Source: Polytrichum commune
Lineage: Eukaryota; Streptophyta; Polytrichopsida; Polytrichales; Polytrichaceae
Length of the DNA: 64,000 nucleotides
Assembly: GCA_950295325.1 (NCBI GenBank)
Contig: OX485806.1
Coordinates: 19,034,001 to 19,098,000 of the forward strand
Reading direction: 5' to 3'
Of this stretch, positions 1 through 10,935 are shown in pieces. The translations under genes and the position numbers were made by a program. Position 1 is the stretch's first letter. Each line of letters starts with the position of its first letter. The notes beneath the pieces are model-generated. The model ran no database searches. It was not told where the DNA came from and saw only the letters and a list, made by a program, of their open reading frames with translations.

Positions 1-164
1 AATTTGTCAGTTCAAGTCTGTGCATGTGCCCATGCTGGTCCTTGTATGTTAATATTTATGACTGCCATTTGTGTGGTAATTTCATCGGTAACTTAAGTGC
101 TGATCAACATCAAAATGAGAAAGCCGGCAATTAATCCCCGAGAGACACATAAATACACCCTAAC

Positions 165-299
165 CTTGATAATGTCACACCCTCCGTTTCACCAAAAAGT
201 GTGATATAAACAAGGTGTGACATACTTGATAATGTCACACCCTCCGTTTCACCAAAAAGTGTGATATAAACAAGGTGTGACATACTTGATAATGTCACA
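165..299. repeat. 60-bp tandem duplication inside pogo-like copy 1
   Basis: The 60-bp unit starting CTTGATAATGTCACACCCTC occurs at 165-224 and again, identical, at 225-284, followed by the first 15 bases of a third unit with a one-base change near its end. The related element at 16556 has a single unit here, so the duplication arose in this copy. It doubles the subterminal region where transposases of this class usually bind. Confidence 0.9.
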
Positions 300-440
300 T
301 TTTGTGCATAATGTGATATTATCAAAAAATATGTAGAAAATCAAAATATAATTACAATTTTTTAAAAATAACAAATACGAGACTTCAATGTTTTTGAATG
401 TAAAATTTAATTCAAAATTATGAATAACAACAAGAGCACA

Positions 441-998
441 TCATAATGTGTCATTGAGATCAGGTAAAGACCTCTCACTAGAGACAAAGAAGCTTCTAAT
501 GTCACATTGTTTTGTTGATGTTAGATGTGCAACACCAATTCTAATGAGTTTGTCATGGATTTTTTCCATTTCTAACAACTCATGAGTGCTGAAAATCTGA
601 GAACCTTGGCTAGCCATAAAATTCAAAACATCTTTAGCATATTTTTGTGCATCACTGCTATCAACAATCAATGGGTCCACTTCCATGGAATCAAGAACCT
701 GTTCGCCATCTTGCACTAATTGCACAAGCTCCTCAGTAGAAAATTCCACCTCAAAATCATCTTCACCTTCCATGTTTATGTACTCCAAAGGACAAAGCTT
801 TTCTACAGGCTTGCCTTCGACATCCAAACCCAAATTTAATGCGGTGATGAGTCTACCCAATTCCAAAGTTGCTTCCTCCATTTTGGACTTCATACGTTCA
901 TCAAGATCGTTTATATTTGCATTCCACTCTGCAGGCAATATGGCGGACTTTCTCCAACAATTTCTAATGGTTTGATCATCTAATTTGAAATTACACAA
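441..998 (-). pseudogene. Pogo/Tigger transposase C-terminal fragment
   Basis: This open frame of 185 codons keeps only the C-terminal end of a pogo-type DDE transposase. The stretch DQTIRNCWRKSAILP matches the helix that closes the DDE catalytic domain in Tigger/pogo/CENP-B relatives, and it is followed by the acidic tail usual in this group. The catalytic D, D and D residues and the N-terminal HTH/CENP-B DNA-binding domain are absent. Compared with the second copy it lacks about 10 residues (around the VDS-SDAQKYAK junction) but extends further toward the N-terminus. Recognition rests on the WRK motif and on the element's TIRs and TA target; it is not expected to encode an active enzyme. 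Confidence 0.7.
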
Positions 999-1584
999 GG
1001 CATCCCACTATGCTGAAAGCATTGAATGAGAGCTCATTCAATGACCCCCAATATGCTTTGCTTTAGCCCATGCTCACCCATGAACAATAATATCAAACCC
1101 ATGCCCACCCATTATAATATCGAACCCATGCCCACCCATACAATCCATCCATACTTGATATTATCACATTTACACTACGGATTTTGAAAAAAAATAGTGA
1201 CATTATCAAGGGTGATAGGGATAATAACGAGGGAGTTTTACACTATGAAAATCGGTTTCAAACTTTTAGGTGACAATATCAAGGTGTTCTATTAACAAGG
1301 GTGACATTATCAAGGTTAGACTGTAGCACAACCTGCTGCAAACTTGAATGGCTGATTGCAACCATTTAAGTTAGCGGTGACATATTGCATCAATCTTTCT
1401 GTCAGTCAATAGAACAGCCTTCAATGAGACCTCATTCATTAGTCTGGTCATATATTCCTGGTCAATAGTGCTTGATTATGGTATGAGCATTGAGGAGTTT
1501 TCTCAATTTCATGGTACATTAACGTCAAGAAAAAGTCTGCAAAGACAAACATTGCAGAAGTACTAGATCTTCAGCTTTTGTTGA

Positions 1585-1820
1585 ACCCCCTCATGTGTCT
1601 CTCTCATCAGTCCAAATTCTGTATTACAAAACAAATCTACAAAAGAATCGTCAGCTGGTAGTACTAGTGTGCCCTCGAAATAAATAATCGAGGCTCAGGT
1701 GATCTGCAATTTGCATGTGTGGCAGCCCCACATTGGCAGCTACCCAGGATAGCAACCAAATGTGCTTCTATTTCATAATACACATACAGTGGAGTGAGAT
1801 TTAACAAAGACGAGAAACAT
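1585..1820 (+). repeat. Gene-like dispersed repeat, copy 1 (degenerate)
   Basis: This stretch is a degenerate copy of the unit that follows immediately. Shared landmarks in order are CCTCATGTGTCTCTCTC, a tract ending TGTGCCCT, AATAATCGAG, GGTGATCTGCAATTTGCATG and GCAGCTACCCA. It carries indels and no long frame. With the next copy it forms a tandem pair of about 240-bp period; further copies are at 11818 and 15088. Confidence 0.6.
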
Positions 1821-1825
1821 AAATC

Positions 1826-2098
1826 CTCGAAATTTTGTGAAACCGCCTCATGTCTCTCTCAGCCCAAACACATCTGCAAAAGTTTTTCAAGTACTACTGT
1901 GCCCTGGAAAATAATCGAGTTGAAGGTGATTTGAAATTGGCATGCATGGCAGCTGCATTGGTTGCTACCCAACGTAGCAATGAACATGAGAAGCTTGTAG
2001 AACTTAACGCGTCATCATTTGTATTCGCAATCGAAGGTACACGACCTGTTTCTGACAATGTTAAGGATTTTAGCACATGTCCGATTGAGCAATGGTGA
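1826..2098 (+). pseudogene. Gene-like dispersed repeat, copy 2, with an 82-codon open frame
   Basis: This is the best preserved of four copies of an unrecognised unit. From 1850 it is open for 82 codons and contains KFFKYYCALE, GDLKLACMAAALVATQRS and NEHEKLVEL, which look like amphipathic helices. I do not recognise the family; a faint resemblance to a cyclin-type helical fold is not enough to name it. The homology between copies extends upstream of the frame (GAGTGAGAT…CAACA), so the repeat is larger than the frame. The LINE starting at 2174 inserted about 75 bp downstream. It is probably a relic exon spread by duplication or transposition. Confidence 0.45.
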
Positions 2099-2157
2099 GG
2101 AGGATAATTTTATCTTGTTGGAGAATAGAAATATCAAAGATTCTTCTTTTATTACTA

Positions 2158-2170
2158 ATTTTTCATTGAG

Positions 2171-2173
<3 letters not shown>
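2158..2173. repeat. LINE target-site duplication, 3' side
   Basis: ATTTTTCATTGAGTTT here is repeated exactly at 9623-9638, on the other side of the LINE. A 16-bp duplication fits target-primed reverse transcription. Confidence 0.85.
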
Positions 2174-2201
<28 letters not shown>

Positions 2202-2203
2202 TG
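2170..2203. repeat. LINE tail: poly-T run abutting a poly-A run
   Basis: About 18 T followed directly by about 14 A on the plus strand. The T run is the LINE's A-tail read from the other strand. The adjoining A run lies inside the element, so the element's own 3' end finishes in T's before its A-tail, giving a self-complementary end. Confidence 0.75.
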
Positions 2204-2443
2204 AGACAGAAGGCCAACCGGGCCAACGCCAAAATGGATACCACAAAAGAAAAAACACGCCCTCAAAGAGGGGAGGCGGGGCCCCTCGGGCGTGAAAACA
2301 CCGCCACGTAAGAGAAACCAAGACCCGACACCAACCAAGGACAACCCCCCGGACCCACCCAACCAAGGACAACCCTCACCCCACCCACCAAGGACAACCC
2401 CCTAACCGCCAAACCACGGGGCCCCGAAACGGGCCAAGCCGAG

Positions 2444-5400
2444 CTACCTATGATGTCTCCGCCAGTTCCACCTAACCTGCATATCCTGTCTACGGCAAAG
2501 AACGCTCCTGGCCCCCCAAGTTTTGTCAAAGCCCCGTAACATAGCCTCTTTTGAGACGTTGCTAATCTTAATTTTATCCACTACTCTCTTCCAAGCCACC
2601 TTGGCGTAAAGAATCAACGCGTCCCAAATCTGTTGCTTAACCTTAGCCTCATGCCATTGGGTTTGATTGAACACTTTGTCGTTACGTTCTATCCAAATGT
2701 GCCAAAGGGTAATGCCCCTGAGAAGGTGCCAAATCTTAATCATTTTCCCATATCTCTTAGGAATTCTCTCTCCAAAGATCACTTGTTTCCAATTGAAGGT
2801 GTCGTAGTTACCGGACCTAACCCCACACAATTCGTGCATAATATAAGTGGCCCATCTCCACGCCCGTCTAGCTTGGATGCAGTCCCAAAACTTATGTTTG
2901 ACAGACTCGCTAGTGTTGGGGAGGCAGAACACACATTGTTTAGAAATCGAGGCCGGAGCGATGCGTGCCCTCCACTCGTTGACGGCAACCGCTTTATGCC
3001 AAATCGACCAAATAAACGCTGCTTCCTTACCCGACCTCAACGGGTCCCACACTTGTGACCAGTGGAACTTATAGTTTCCCGGGAGGTAACCTTGCCATTT
3101 GTCCCTCGCCCGTGTGGTGCCGGGGTTTCTATCGAGAATGTTGACCCGGCCATCTTTGGTGGTATAGTCCAAAAACTTGCTTCCGTCAATCCACCTCCAT
3201 CTATCCGGGTCCCATTCTAACGTGGCCGATTTACCATAGAAGAACATAATCTCCTCTCTTTTCCCCTCTCTCTTCGGACCTCTATGCGTATGCATAATCT
3301 TGACCTTATGGAAAACCCCTTCAATTTCACCTTGAGGATTCTCCCATTCCCGGAGGCATCTCGAATGTTTTCCAACCTTGAAGCATTGCACCGGAAGCGG
3401 AAGTGTGATGGTTTTCCGTTGGAAGCATTCGGGAATGAAATCCTCATTGCAACTAATTACAATGGCTGGGTCTTCCTCCGTGCCAATGTAGAGTCCAAGC
3501 CAATGGCCAGGATACGTGGAGTCTTCACTTGATTCAAGAAGGCGGCGCCACATGCAGGAGATTTCGTCCGTCACCTCCTCCCAATCACCTTGTTCAAGGT
3601 CATTAAGCTTGTATTTACCTTTTGCTCTCTCCCATGTGTGAAATCCTTGTTCCGTGCTATCCCAAACGTCATCCACACACCGGATACCTTGGCGGTATAG
3701 GTGAAGGCATTTAGTGTATTCAATACCTTTATTGAGGAGATCCACGCCCTCTGACCACCAAACGTTAGAGTGCAGTAGTTCCATTTTGGTTCGGGGGGGA
3801 AGTTGGTAGGTTCCATTAACCATTACTTTCCAAGCCTTGCTAATGTGTCCCCAAATCTTAGATCCTGTAACACCTTGGTGTTGTCTGCATGTAAACCAAT
3901 CCAAGCTAACACCCCACCTTGGTCCCTTTTGTGGGTTAAATCTAGCCAGCCTATACTTGAGCATTAATTGAAGATTAGATTCCCCAGGTTCCATTGCCTT
4001 CACAATCCATTTGCTAAGTAGACTGATTTTGGCCGTTTCCGGGTCCACAAGTCCCAGCCCACCGAGTTTCTTCTTGAGGCAGCACTCCCTCCAACTTACC
4101 CTGGTGCGCGAGTGTTGTTCCTTTCCGGACCAAAGGTAATTCCTAATTGCTCCTCTAATCTTGTTTAAGATTTTATTGGACCCACCCCACACAGTGAAAA
4201 AGAACCATAGGGTTGACAAAAGTACTTGATTGCAAATGACGATCCGCCCACCTAGAGATAGTTTCATCGTGCTCCAATAGTCTAGTTTTTTAGAAATTTT
4301 GTTGTATAGAAACTTATCCACGTCCGGGGTATTGAGGTTAAGCCCGAATGGTGTGCCAAGGAATTTGGATAAATCTCCCTCCTCTGCCCATTTCTAGTTT
4401 TACCCTGCTAACCATTCCGGCCGGTGCGTATACTTGTCAAACCAGTATGCACATGACTTATCCTAGTTAATCTCCATACCTGAGGCCTCGCTGAAAGTCT
4501 TAAGCAGTTTGACCAATTCGTCAATGTCCCTTTTGTCTCCCCTAACCATAAAGGATGAATCGTCAGCGTATTGCGAATTACACTGTTGTTTCTTACCCCT
4601 TGGGAGAACTATCCCTCTAAGTCTCTTTTCTTTCACGGCCTTTTTAATGATGTGGGTTAATGCCTCCCCCACAATTAGGAATAAGTATGGCGCTAGAGGG
4701 CAACCTTGCCTCACCCCTCTCTCTACCTTTAAGTTTCTTCCCGGGCTACCATTAATGTTGACTGAGGCCGATGCATTTCCAAAAAGTAATTTCACCCAAT
4801 GTATAAACTTAGCGTTAATACCCATCATGTGCATAGTGTGAAAGAAGAACCTCCAAGAGACCTTGTCGTAGGCTTTAGAGAAATCTAGTTTAAGAAACAC
4901 TGTAGGTTGTCTAGATGTCTTCGCCCAATGTAACGTTTCTTGGGCTAAGACGATATTATCCAAGATAAATCTTAGTGGTAAAAACGCGGTTTGTTCGGGA
5001 CTAATCACATCCCTTAACATAGGTTGAAGTCTTAGTTGTAATGTTTTTGCGAAAATTTTGTATATCACCGGTAGTAATGTAATGGGCCGCCAATGGCTTA
5101 AGTCCTTGGGGTCCCCTTCTTTGGGAATAAGGCATATGACTCCCTTCGTAACCCCCTCATGAAGCTCCCCAATCTCAATACTCCGAATTAGCATATGTAG
5201 AAAGTCTTGGCCAACGGCGGGCCATAGCCGTTGAAAAAATTCAATCGGAATCCCGTCGTGGCCGAGGGCTTTTCCCTTGGCCATGTCTCTAACTACCCCT
5301 CCTAGCTCTCTTTCCGAGATCTCCTTAGTGAGTGATGCATTCATCTCTTCCGAGAAAGAGGCACGGAAACTTGTGAAAACTTCCATAATTGCCTCTTCCG

Positions 5401-6718
5401 ACACCTCTTTATGCCCATATAGGTCCTTATAGAAGTCGTAGCAAATTGTGTCTAAATCATCCCTCCTAGTAAACCTACGGCCGTGCTTGTCCTTAAGCTC
5501 TGAAAGAACTGCTCGGGAATTCTTTTGTCTCACTGACTTGAAGAATTCCGCGGAGCACTTATCTCCCACATGTTGCCATTGAACTGTAGCTCTTATTGTG
5601 GCACCTCTTGCCTTCCTAAACTCTATCTCCTCAAGAATATTATTTAGTCTACTCACCTCCCCCTGCTTATCTATATTATAAATATCCTCATGTAGGATGG
5701 CTATGGCCGTTTCCAATTTGGCTCTTGCGTCTAGTTCCGTTTTCCTAAACTCTTTGGCTTTGCATATGCTAAGTTGCCTATAGAATCTAGTAACATTTCT
5801 TAACTTGAAGAAGAATGAGCATTCACCCGGAATGCTAGCCCATCTATCCCTAAGTGTTGATGTCGTTTCTCCTTTCAAGTGAGAGATATTCCATTTGAAA
5901 GCGGACTTTCTTTCCCCTTCCTCTCCCACATATACCTCTAATTGCACGGGGGAGTGGTCCGACCCCACCGCATACCCATGAATGAAGTAAACTACGTGCT
6001 TCACCCCTAGTCTACTATGAGTTGGTGTATAGAATCTATCGAGGCGAGCTAGCCTACGTGCTTGACCCTTTTGACCATTGTACCAAGAATATTTGGGGCC
6101 ACCTTGGTGTATGAATGCATCGTGGAGTTGAAATGAATTTAATAAACCACTCCAAGTAAGTCTCTCAATGTCACTTATTGCCCTCCCGCAATCATTAGAC
6201 TTGTCTTGCGCTCTCTTCGTCATATTAAAGTCACCGCCTTTTATCCACTCGCAGTCTTTAGGTAAAGAGTCTACCATAATATGCCAGAGATGCCTTCTTT
6301 CCGTAGGAATATTCGGGGCATATACACATGCTAGTCCAATGTTACCCCCTTCAATCCCCTCTAGTTTTATCCACACTACCCTATTGTCGTATAGGGCCCC
6401 GTGAGTAGTTACCAATTTTGCGTATTTTTGGGCCAACATAATACCCACGCCTCCTTTTCCAGCCGCGTTTGGGTTGAGCCAGCTTCTTTCCCCTGGAGCT
6501 GCTTCTAGGATCCAGCTTGCATATCCTGGCATGAGTCTAGATCCTAGGTTCTCCAAAGCTCTACCTCTTAACTTGTGCTCTTGGATCATCAACACATCTA
6601 TCCTAGGTGTTAAGGATTGGAGGAAACACCGTTCTTTTGCAATGTTATCCGGGTCATTTAACCCACGGATGTTATGGGTTATGATATTCCACTTCATAAT
6701 AAGAATTAATATGTGCAT
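2444..6718 (-). pseudogene. LINE ORF2: AP-endonuclease and reverse transcriptase, with three in-frame stops
   Basis: ORF2 nicks target DNA and reverse-transcribes the element RNA. The APE-type endonuclease fills roughly the first 240 residues: ITHNIRGLN, IQEHK, GGDFN and SDHSPVQ mark its catalytic blocks. The reverse transcriptase follows, with HDGIPIEFF, WRPITLLPVIYKI, LDFSKAYDKV, GVRQGCPLAPYLF and the catalytic SQYADDS box. The C-terminal part (2444-4321) has the zf-RVT pattern CVFC…HKFWDC near IWHKAVAVNEW. The start could be 6718 or the internal Met at 6697, which directly precedes the endonuclease. Reading stays in one frame but is cut by TAG at 4463-4465, TAA at 4400-4402 and TAG at 4394-4396, just after the RT palm. 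Total length, about 1,420 codons, is usual for plant L1. Confidence 0.9.
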
Positions 6719-6731
6719 ATGTCCTCCAAGT

Positions 6732-9254
6732 CTAACCTCCTAATGGAGGTTTGTTTCTACCTTCCCATAACCTACCTTGTCTTGGTGTAAACATGTAGTT
6801 ACTCAAAGCCATTAGGTTGGACGCGCTATTACGTATTGGGGTATAACCATGTTGAAGTCCGTTCTCCTCTCCTCTTTCATTGCCCCTCGTGTCATGTGAC
6901 GATGTTGGACTATCTAGACCAATACTTGCTAGAATGTCCTTGTACTTCGTGCCCTTACCACTTACTGGAATGGGTTGGGTCTCAGGTATTACCTCTATAT
7001 GTACTTGCCTACTTGCAGTGATTACTTCCAGTCCTAAGGCCGTCCCTCTTTCAGTTTCCATAACTATGTCTTCTTGAGGGATTTCCTGCTCTAGCTGCCT
7101 TAGAGATTTCCCCCCCAATCTATACTTCTCTGCTGGAGTGTCTTCTTTTTGTGGCGGAGCATTAACCTTCATTCTGCCTCTCTTTCTTTTTTGGGTTTTC
7201 CCAGACCCCTTTCTTACACTTAATCTTCCTGAGCTCACTGCTCCTTCTTTCCTGCATGCGGGGCTGCCCGGTTTGCATCTTGGGTCCCTGGTTGCTGTGG
7301 GTCCGGGACCCCTATTACCTGTGAAGGTCGCCCCTAATTCTACCTCTGCCCATGTCTGGCCTTCTAAGGCCATTCCAGCCCCACCCTCCTCAACGTGGGC
7401 CTGGTCTGGGACTTCTTCCGACCCCAGCCTGTTTCCCTCCTCCTCCGCTTCTGTCCTTCTTCTTACTTCCGTTTCCCCCTCTGTTTCCTCCTCCCCGCCC
7501 GAGGTCTGGTCATCCTCCTCTTCTTCCTCCTCCCCGCTTGAGGAAGTGCTGCCCTCGATTGCCTCTGAGTTTCTTTTCTGCCCTGCTCTCTTGGCAGGGT
7601 GCCACTATATGGAGGTCTCGAGGCCAGGTAGTTCCTCACTACCCCTGCCCGCACCGCTCGTCCCTGTTGCTGGGTGAACATTGGCCGGAGGCTTCTGTTG
7701 AGTGTGCCCTTCCTGGGTCTTGGTCTGTTCATTTCCTTCGGCTCCGTCATCATTGTTACAGTTCTGCTCAGGTTGATCTTCTCCGTTGCCGCAGGCTAGT
7801 GCGTCGCACCCTGTTTGCTTCTTGCTGCCTTTCTCTGCGTCTGCCCCTGATGTGGCTTCTTTGCTTTGTTGCGCTCCCTCTTGGTAACACTCCTTCTGTC
7901 GACCCTCGGTGACTTCATCTTCTGTTACCTGCTTATCCCCGGCGCCGGGTTTTGTTGCGGTGTTCCCTCCCTTCCCCGATCCTGTCACTAAGGCTGCTTC
8001 CTCTCTGGGGACGGTGATTGTTGTGGATCCGGTGGCGTTGCTTCTTACCTGCAGCTGAGTTCCTCCTCTTGCTGGGCTCTCGCCTTCTACAGCGCTGCCT
8101 AGGTGATCTTGGCGCTCGGAATCCTCATTACCTCCTTTCTCTCCTCCTCCTGTGACCTGATGTGCTGCGGCGGGAGCCGCAGCTCCGGATCTGCGAGTCT
8201 GGTCTTCCCTGTACTCCTTCCTCCCTGGAATATGCCCTCCATCTCTGTCCCCCTCGAAGATATTTCTTCTTAAGTTTTTCCGGTTTCTGACCTGTTGAAA
8301 CCCATCTTGATCTACTAGTATGTTTTTGCCTTTTTCTTGTTGATGGATTGGATGAATCTGACTATATCTCTCTCTCCCTCTGATTGGCCTATTTTGCATT
8401 TCATTGCAGTCACTTGCTTTGTGTTTCCAGCTTAGACACACCCTGCATCTAATGGGTAATTTGTCATAATTGATCGTTACTATCTGGGGAGGCAGAATAC
8501 CTCCCTCTGTCACTAGCTCAATGCTTGTTGCCCACCTTTTGCTGATTTCTAGGTTGACACAAAACCTTGGATCTTTTGTTGTATCATTGGCAGTCTCCAT
8601 TCCAATAACTTCCCCTAAGGATTCTGCTATTCCTATTGCTTGATCTTGATGTTCATGTGGTAAGTTTCTCAGACTCACCCAAGTTGGGAAAGCTAGGTTG
8701 CTAGGGTTTTCTGGATTAAACCCTGGCACCCAGCTTTGTAACAAACACGTACCCCATTTGGATCTAAATGGCGACGCCATCAATGCCACGTTTAATGCAT
8801 CTCTATCCTCACCTTGAAGAAGAAAGTATCCTTTCCCAACATTTCTACACAGCGATAAAGCATTACCCCTTAACTCTAGGTTTAGGGCTTGGATCCATAG
8901 CTTCATAGCTTGTGGAGGAGGCTTGGGTCCAACAAATTTTCCAATCAGCAATTGATCTTTCAATACCTCGATTCTTGCAAGCAACTTTTCTGTGTTAACT
9001 TTAAATTGAATGGCCTTGGTCTTCACTAAGAAACCACTAAAGCTCCTCTCCAAGTTTGATGGAAGGATCTCACCACTATAACCTTTGAAAGGATTGAGAT
9101 CTCCTCCCCCGCTCTGTTGGCTTGCTTCCGCTAAGCCTTCAATCACCACATCGTTCCGCGGTGCATCTCCCGCGATCCAGCCTCCTCTCTCCTCCATCAT
9201 CGGATCAAAGCGCGGAGCATTTCCAAACCGGACTTTGGAGGCGAAGGATTCCAT
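6732..9254 (-). pseudogene. LINE ORF1: DUF4283-like nucleic-acid-binding protein, one in-frame stop
   Basis: ORF1 is the RNA-packaging (gag-like) protein of plant L1 elements. A DUF4283-like domain covers about residues 70-230 (IGKFVGPKPPPQ, GYFLLQGEDRDAL, WVPGFNPEN, WVSLRNLPHE), followed by a CX2CX4HX4C knuckle, CRVCLSWKHKASDC, near residue 270. The rest is hydrophilic and low in complexity, rich in Glu, Gly and Ser. A TAG at 7605-7607 interrupts after 549 codons, but the same frame then stays open for another 290 codons (a Glu-rich stretch, then basic sequence) to the stop at 6732. I therefore treat the two parts as one ORF1 of about 840 codons. ORF2 begins within 40 bases downstream, usual for L1. 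Confidence 0.85.
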
Positions 9255-9622
9255 TTCTCCTGTCTTGGACTTTTGTGATTCAACTCTCTCAATCGCATGA
9301 ACCTCACACGTATCCGATCCGATTCTTTTAGATCTCGATCTCTCTTTTCCTTCTGATCTCGTTTAACTGTTCACCCTTCCCAGCTCTCTTCTGCACTACA
9401 GTCTTATCCCTTGATTCAGATCTATACTCGCTGCTACCATTCAAACTGTTTGCTATCTTTTCAATCAGGTCACAATCTTGTTTCTCCGCCTATTCCCCTT
9501 CACAACGTTTCTTCTTCTTGCGGCTCGCCATTGCTCCTCCCTCATGTGAAACAATGTTTGGAGGTAGGGAAATTGCTCCGTCACTGTCAATACACCCGAG
9601 CCTTGGTGACTGAGATCGGATC

Positions 9623-9638
9623 ATTTTTCATTGAGTTT
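9623..9638. repeat. LINE target-site duplication, 5' side
   Basis: Exact partner of 2158-2173 (ATTTTTCATTGAGTTT). It fixes the 5' end of the LINE at 9622. Confidence 0.85.
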
Positions 9639-9916
9639 GGAATCAGTAGAAATTATGGAAGATCAGGTTACGATCTGACTTGTTCTCGATCTATACATAG
9701 GTGAACCTATTTCCAAGAAGCACAACACTAAAAACTGGTCGTGGTGGTGTACAAAACAAAGAACATGAGAAAGTGGAAACCGTATGTCAGGGTTTTATAT
9801 CTAAATGATAAGAAGAGTCTTTGTTGCTACACATTTGCCTAGATCCCAAGACCTACAATTTCCGAAGCCACCCACGTGCCCTGTAAAACTGAGTAATTTA
9901 CTGCAATGCACTGCAA

Positions 9917-10124
9917 TGAACAAGGACAACCGACAGCTGATTACAATGAACTGGTTGAGTTTGAGAAATTACTGGTTCGAATTCAAGACTTGAGGACAGT
10001 TACTGTTCGATTTACAGAATATTCAACTATTTAATTATGGAAAACCAAAAGATGTCAACTTGTAACTGGTTGATATTGGAAAGACTAGGATCTTGACTGA
10101 TTATGCCCAAAAATCTTCCCCCGG
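9917..10124 (+). mobile_element. MITE of the GGGGAGA family, copy 1 (degenerate)
   Basis: It shares with the copies near 25.6-26.5 kb the order AACCGACAG, ACTGGTTGAGTTTGAGAAA, TTCAAGACTT, TGTAACTGGTTG and TGCCCAAAAATCT. The terminal GATCGGGGAGA repeat is worn at both ends (AAGGACAACCG on the left, CTTCCCCCGGC on the right). No coding potential. Confidence 0.65.
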
Positions 10125-10177
10125 CGTTCATGCAGTCCAAATCTCAAAGTGGTTCTTGTGTTCTTGACCTTGGATAC

Positions 10178-10287
10178 CACTTGGGACATACTTGTGTTGG
10201 GTTTAGCACTTGGGACATACTTGTGTTGGGTTTAGCACTTGAGGCATTCTTGTGTTGGTGTTAGCAATTAAGGCATTCTTGTGCTCA
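10178..10287. repeat. 29-bp tandem repeat, about 3.8 copies
   Basis: The unit CACTTGGGACATACTTGTGT plus nine more bases is identical at 10178 and 10207, diverges at 10236 (GAGGCATTC) and is partial at 10265. It is a minisatellite next to a LINE remnant. Confidence 0.85.
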
Positions 10288-10359
10288 TGGGTTGGGGGTT
10301 CTTCGAGGGTTTTGGTGTTCTTGTGCTCTTGAGTTCCGGTGTGTATGTGTGGATTTTTA

Positions 10360-10935
10360 GTTTAATTTTAGTTTTTTAGTTTTTAATTTTCTTTGGCTAT
10401 TGAGACAAATGAGACAAAGCTTTATTCCACTTTTAGAAAAAGTGCAAGGCCACCAAGACCCAAAAAAGAGAGCTCGGCAACTCTCTTGGGTGCTTTTCGT
10501 GGAACCACAAGACCCAAAGATGGGTAAAAAGCCTAAGCATGTGTGATTAAGCCAACAATAGACATTTTGATATGTCAAACAAATTTGTCATTTGACTTGT
10601 GCTAGATGAGCTCATTACCTCTCCACACCATGTCAAATTTGCCAAGAACATCGTCATAGGAGCTTTCCTTCTTGGACTCCTTTAATGCTTTATCCCACTT
10701 GATTCTTGCATAGTCTAAAAGACTTTGCCAAATGTTGCTTTGCACGTTGTTTCCTCCCACCTAGTATTGTTGAAGGTAATGTCATTTCTCACAATCCAAA
10801 TAGTCCAAAGTGTAATACCTCTAAGTAATAACCAAATCTTGGGGACCTTACTAAGGGAGGGAATTTTCTTCCCAAAAATCCCATGCTACCAATGAAATGT
10901 TTTCCAAGGTCCCATTTGGTTGGTGTTGGCTCTTG
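10360..10935 (-). mobile_element. 3' fragment of a second LINE
   Basis: Minus-strand translation near 10760-10830 gives RGITLWTIWIVRND, close to RGITLWHIWIERND in the full-length LINE, so this is the ORF2 C-terminus and 3' region of a related element. Reading is broken by stops. The fragment ends in T-rich DNA around 10360, consistent with a former A-tail, and shares the ATGAGACA motif beside the tail with the intact copy. It is a 5'-truncated, old insertion. Confidence 0.7.

Larger units (their letters stand above)
156..1323. mobile_element. Pogo-like (Tc1/mariner) deletion derivative, copy 1
   Basis: Seen: the left end begins CACCCTAACCTTGATAATGT and the right end is its near-complement (…ACATTATCAAGGTTAGACTG), with a TA dinucleotide just outside each end (154-155 and 1324-1325), the Tc1/mariner target signature. 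Inside lies a minus-strand fragment of a pogo/Tigger-type transposase. A second element with the same termini is at 16556-17628. Most of the transposase is missing, so this copy could move only if supplied in trans. The right end has two mismatches where the second copy is clean (TTAGACTG against TTAGGGTG). Confidence 0.82.
2174..9622 (-). mobile_element. Full-length L1-type LINE retrotransposon
   Basis: This 7.4-kb non-LTR retrotransposon reads on the minus strand. It is bounded by an exact 16-bp target duplication (9623-9638 at its 5' end, 2158-2173 at its 3' end) and ends in a homopolymer tail (poly-T on the plus strand after 2170). It contains ORF1 (6732-9254), with a DUF4283-like domain and a CCHC knuckle, then ORF2 (2444-6718), with endonuclease, reverse transcriptase and a C-terminal zinc motif. 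The 5' leader is about 370 bp. One in-frame stop in ORF1 and three in ORF2 make it inactive as it stands, although no frameshift was found. Confidence 0.92.

Noticed and set aside
685-975. 96-codon plus-strand frame in pogo-like copy 1
   Set aside because: Antisense shadow of the transposase fragment, which has the recognisable motif.
7138-7912. Plus-strand frames of 179 and 186 codons opposite LINE ORF1
   Set aside because: Complement of the Glu/Gly-rich low-complexity end of ORF1.
9973-9990. GGTTCGAATTC, like a tRNA T-arm
   Set aside because: It is inside a MITE copy; no cloverleaf can be built around it.
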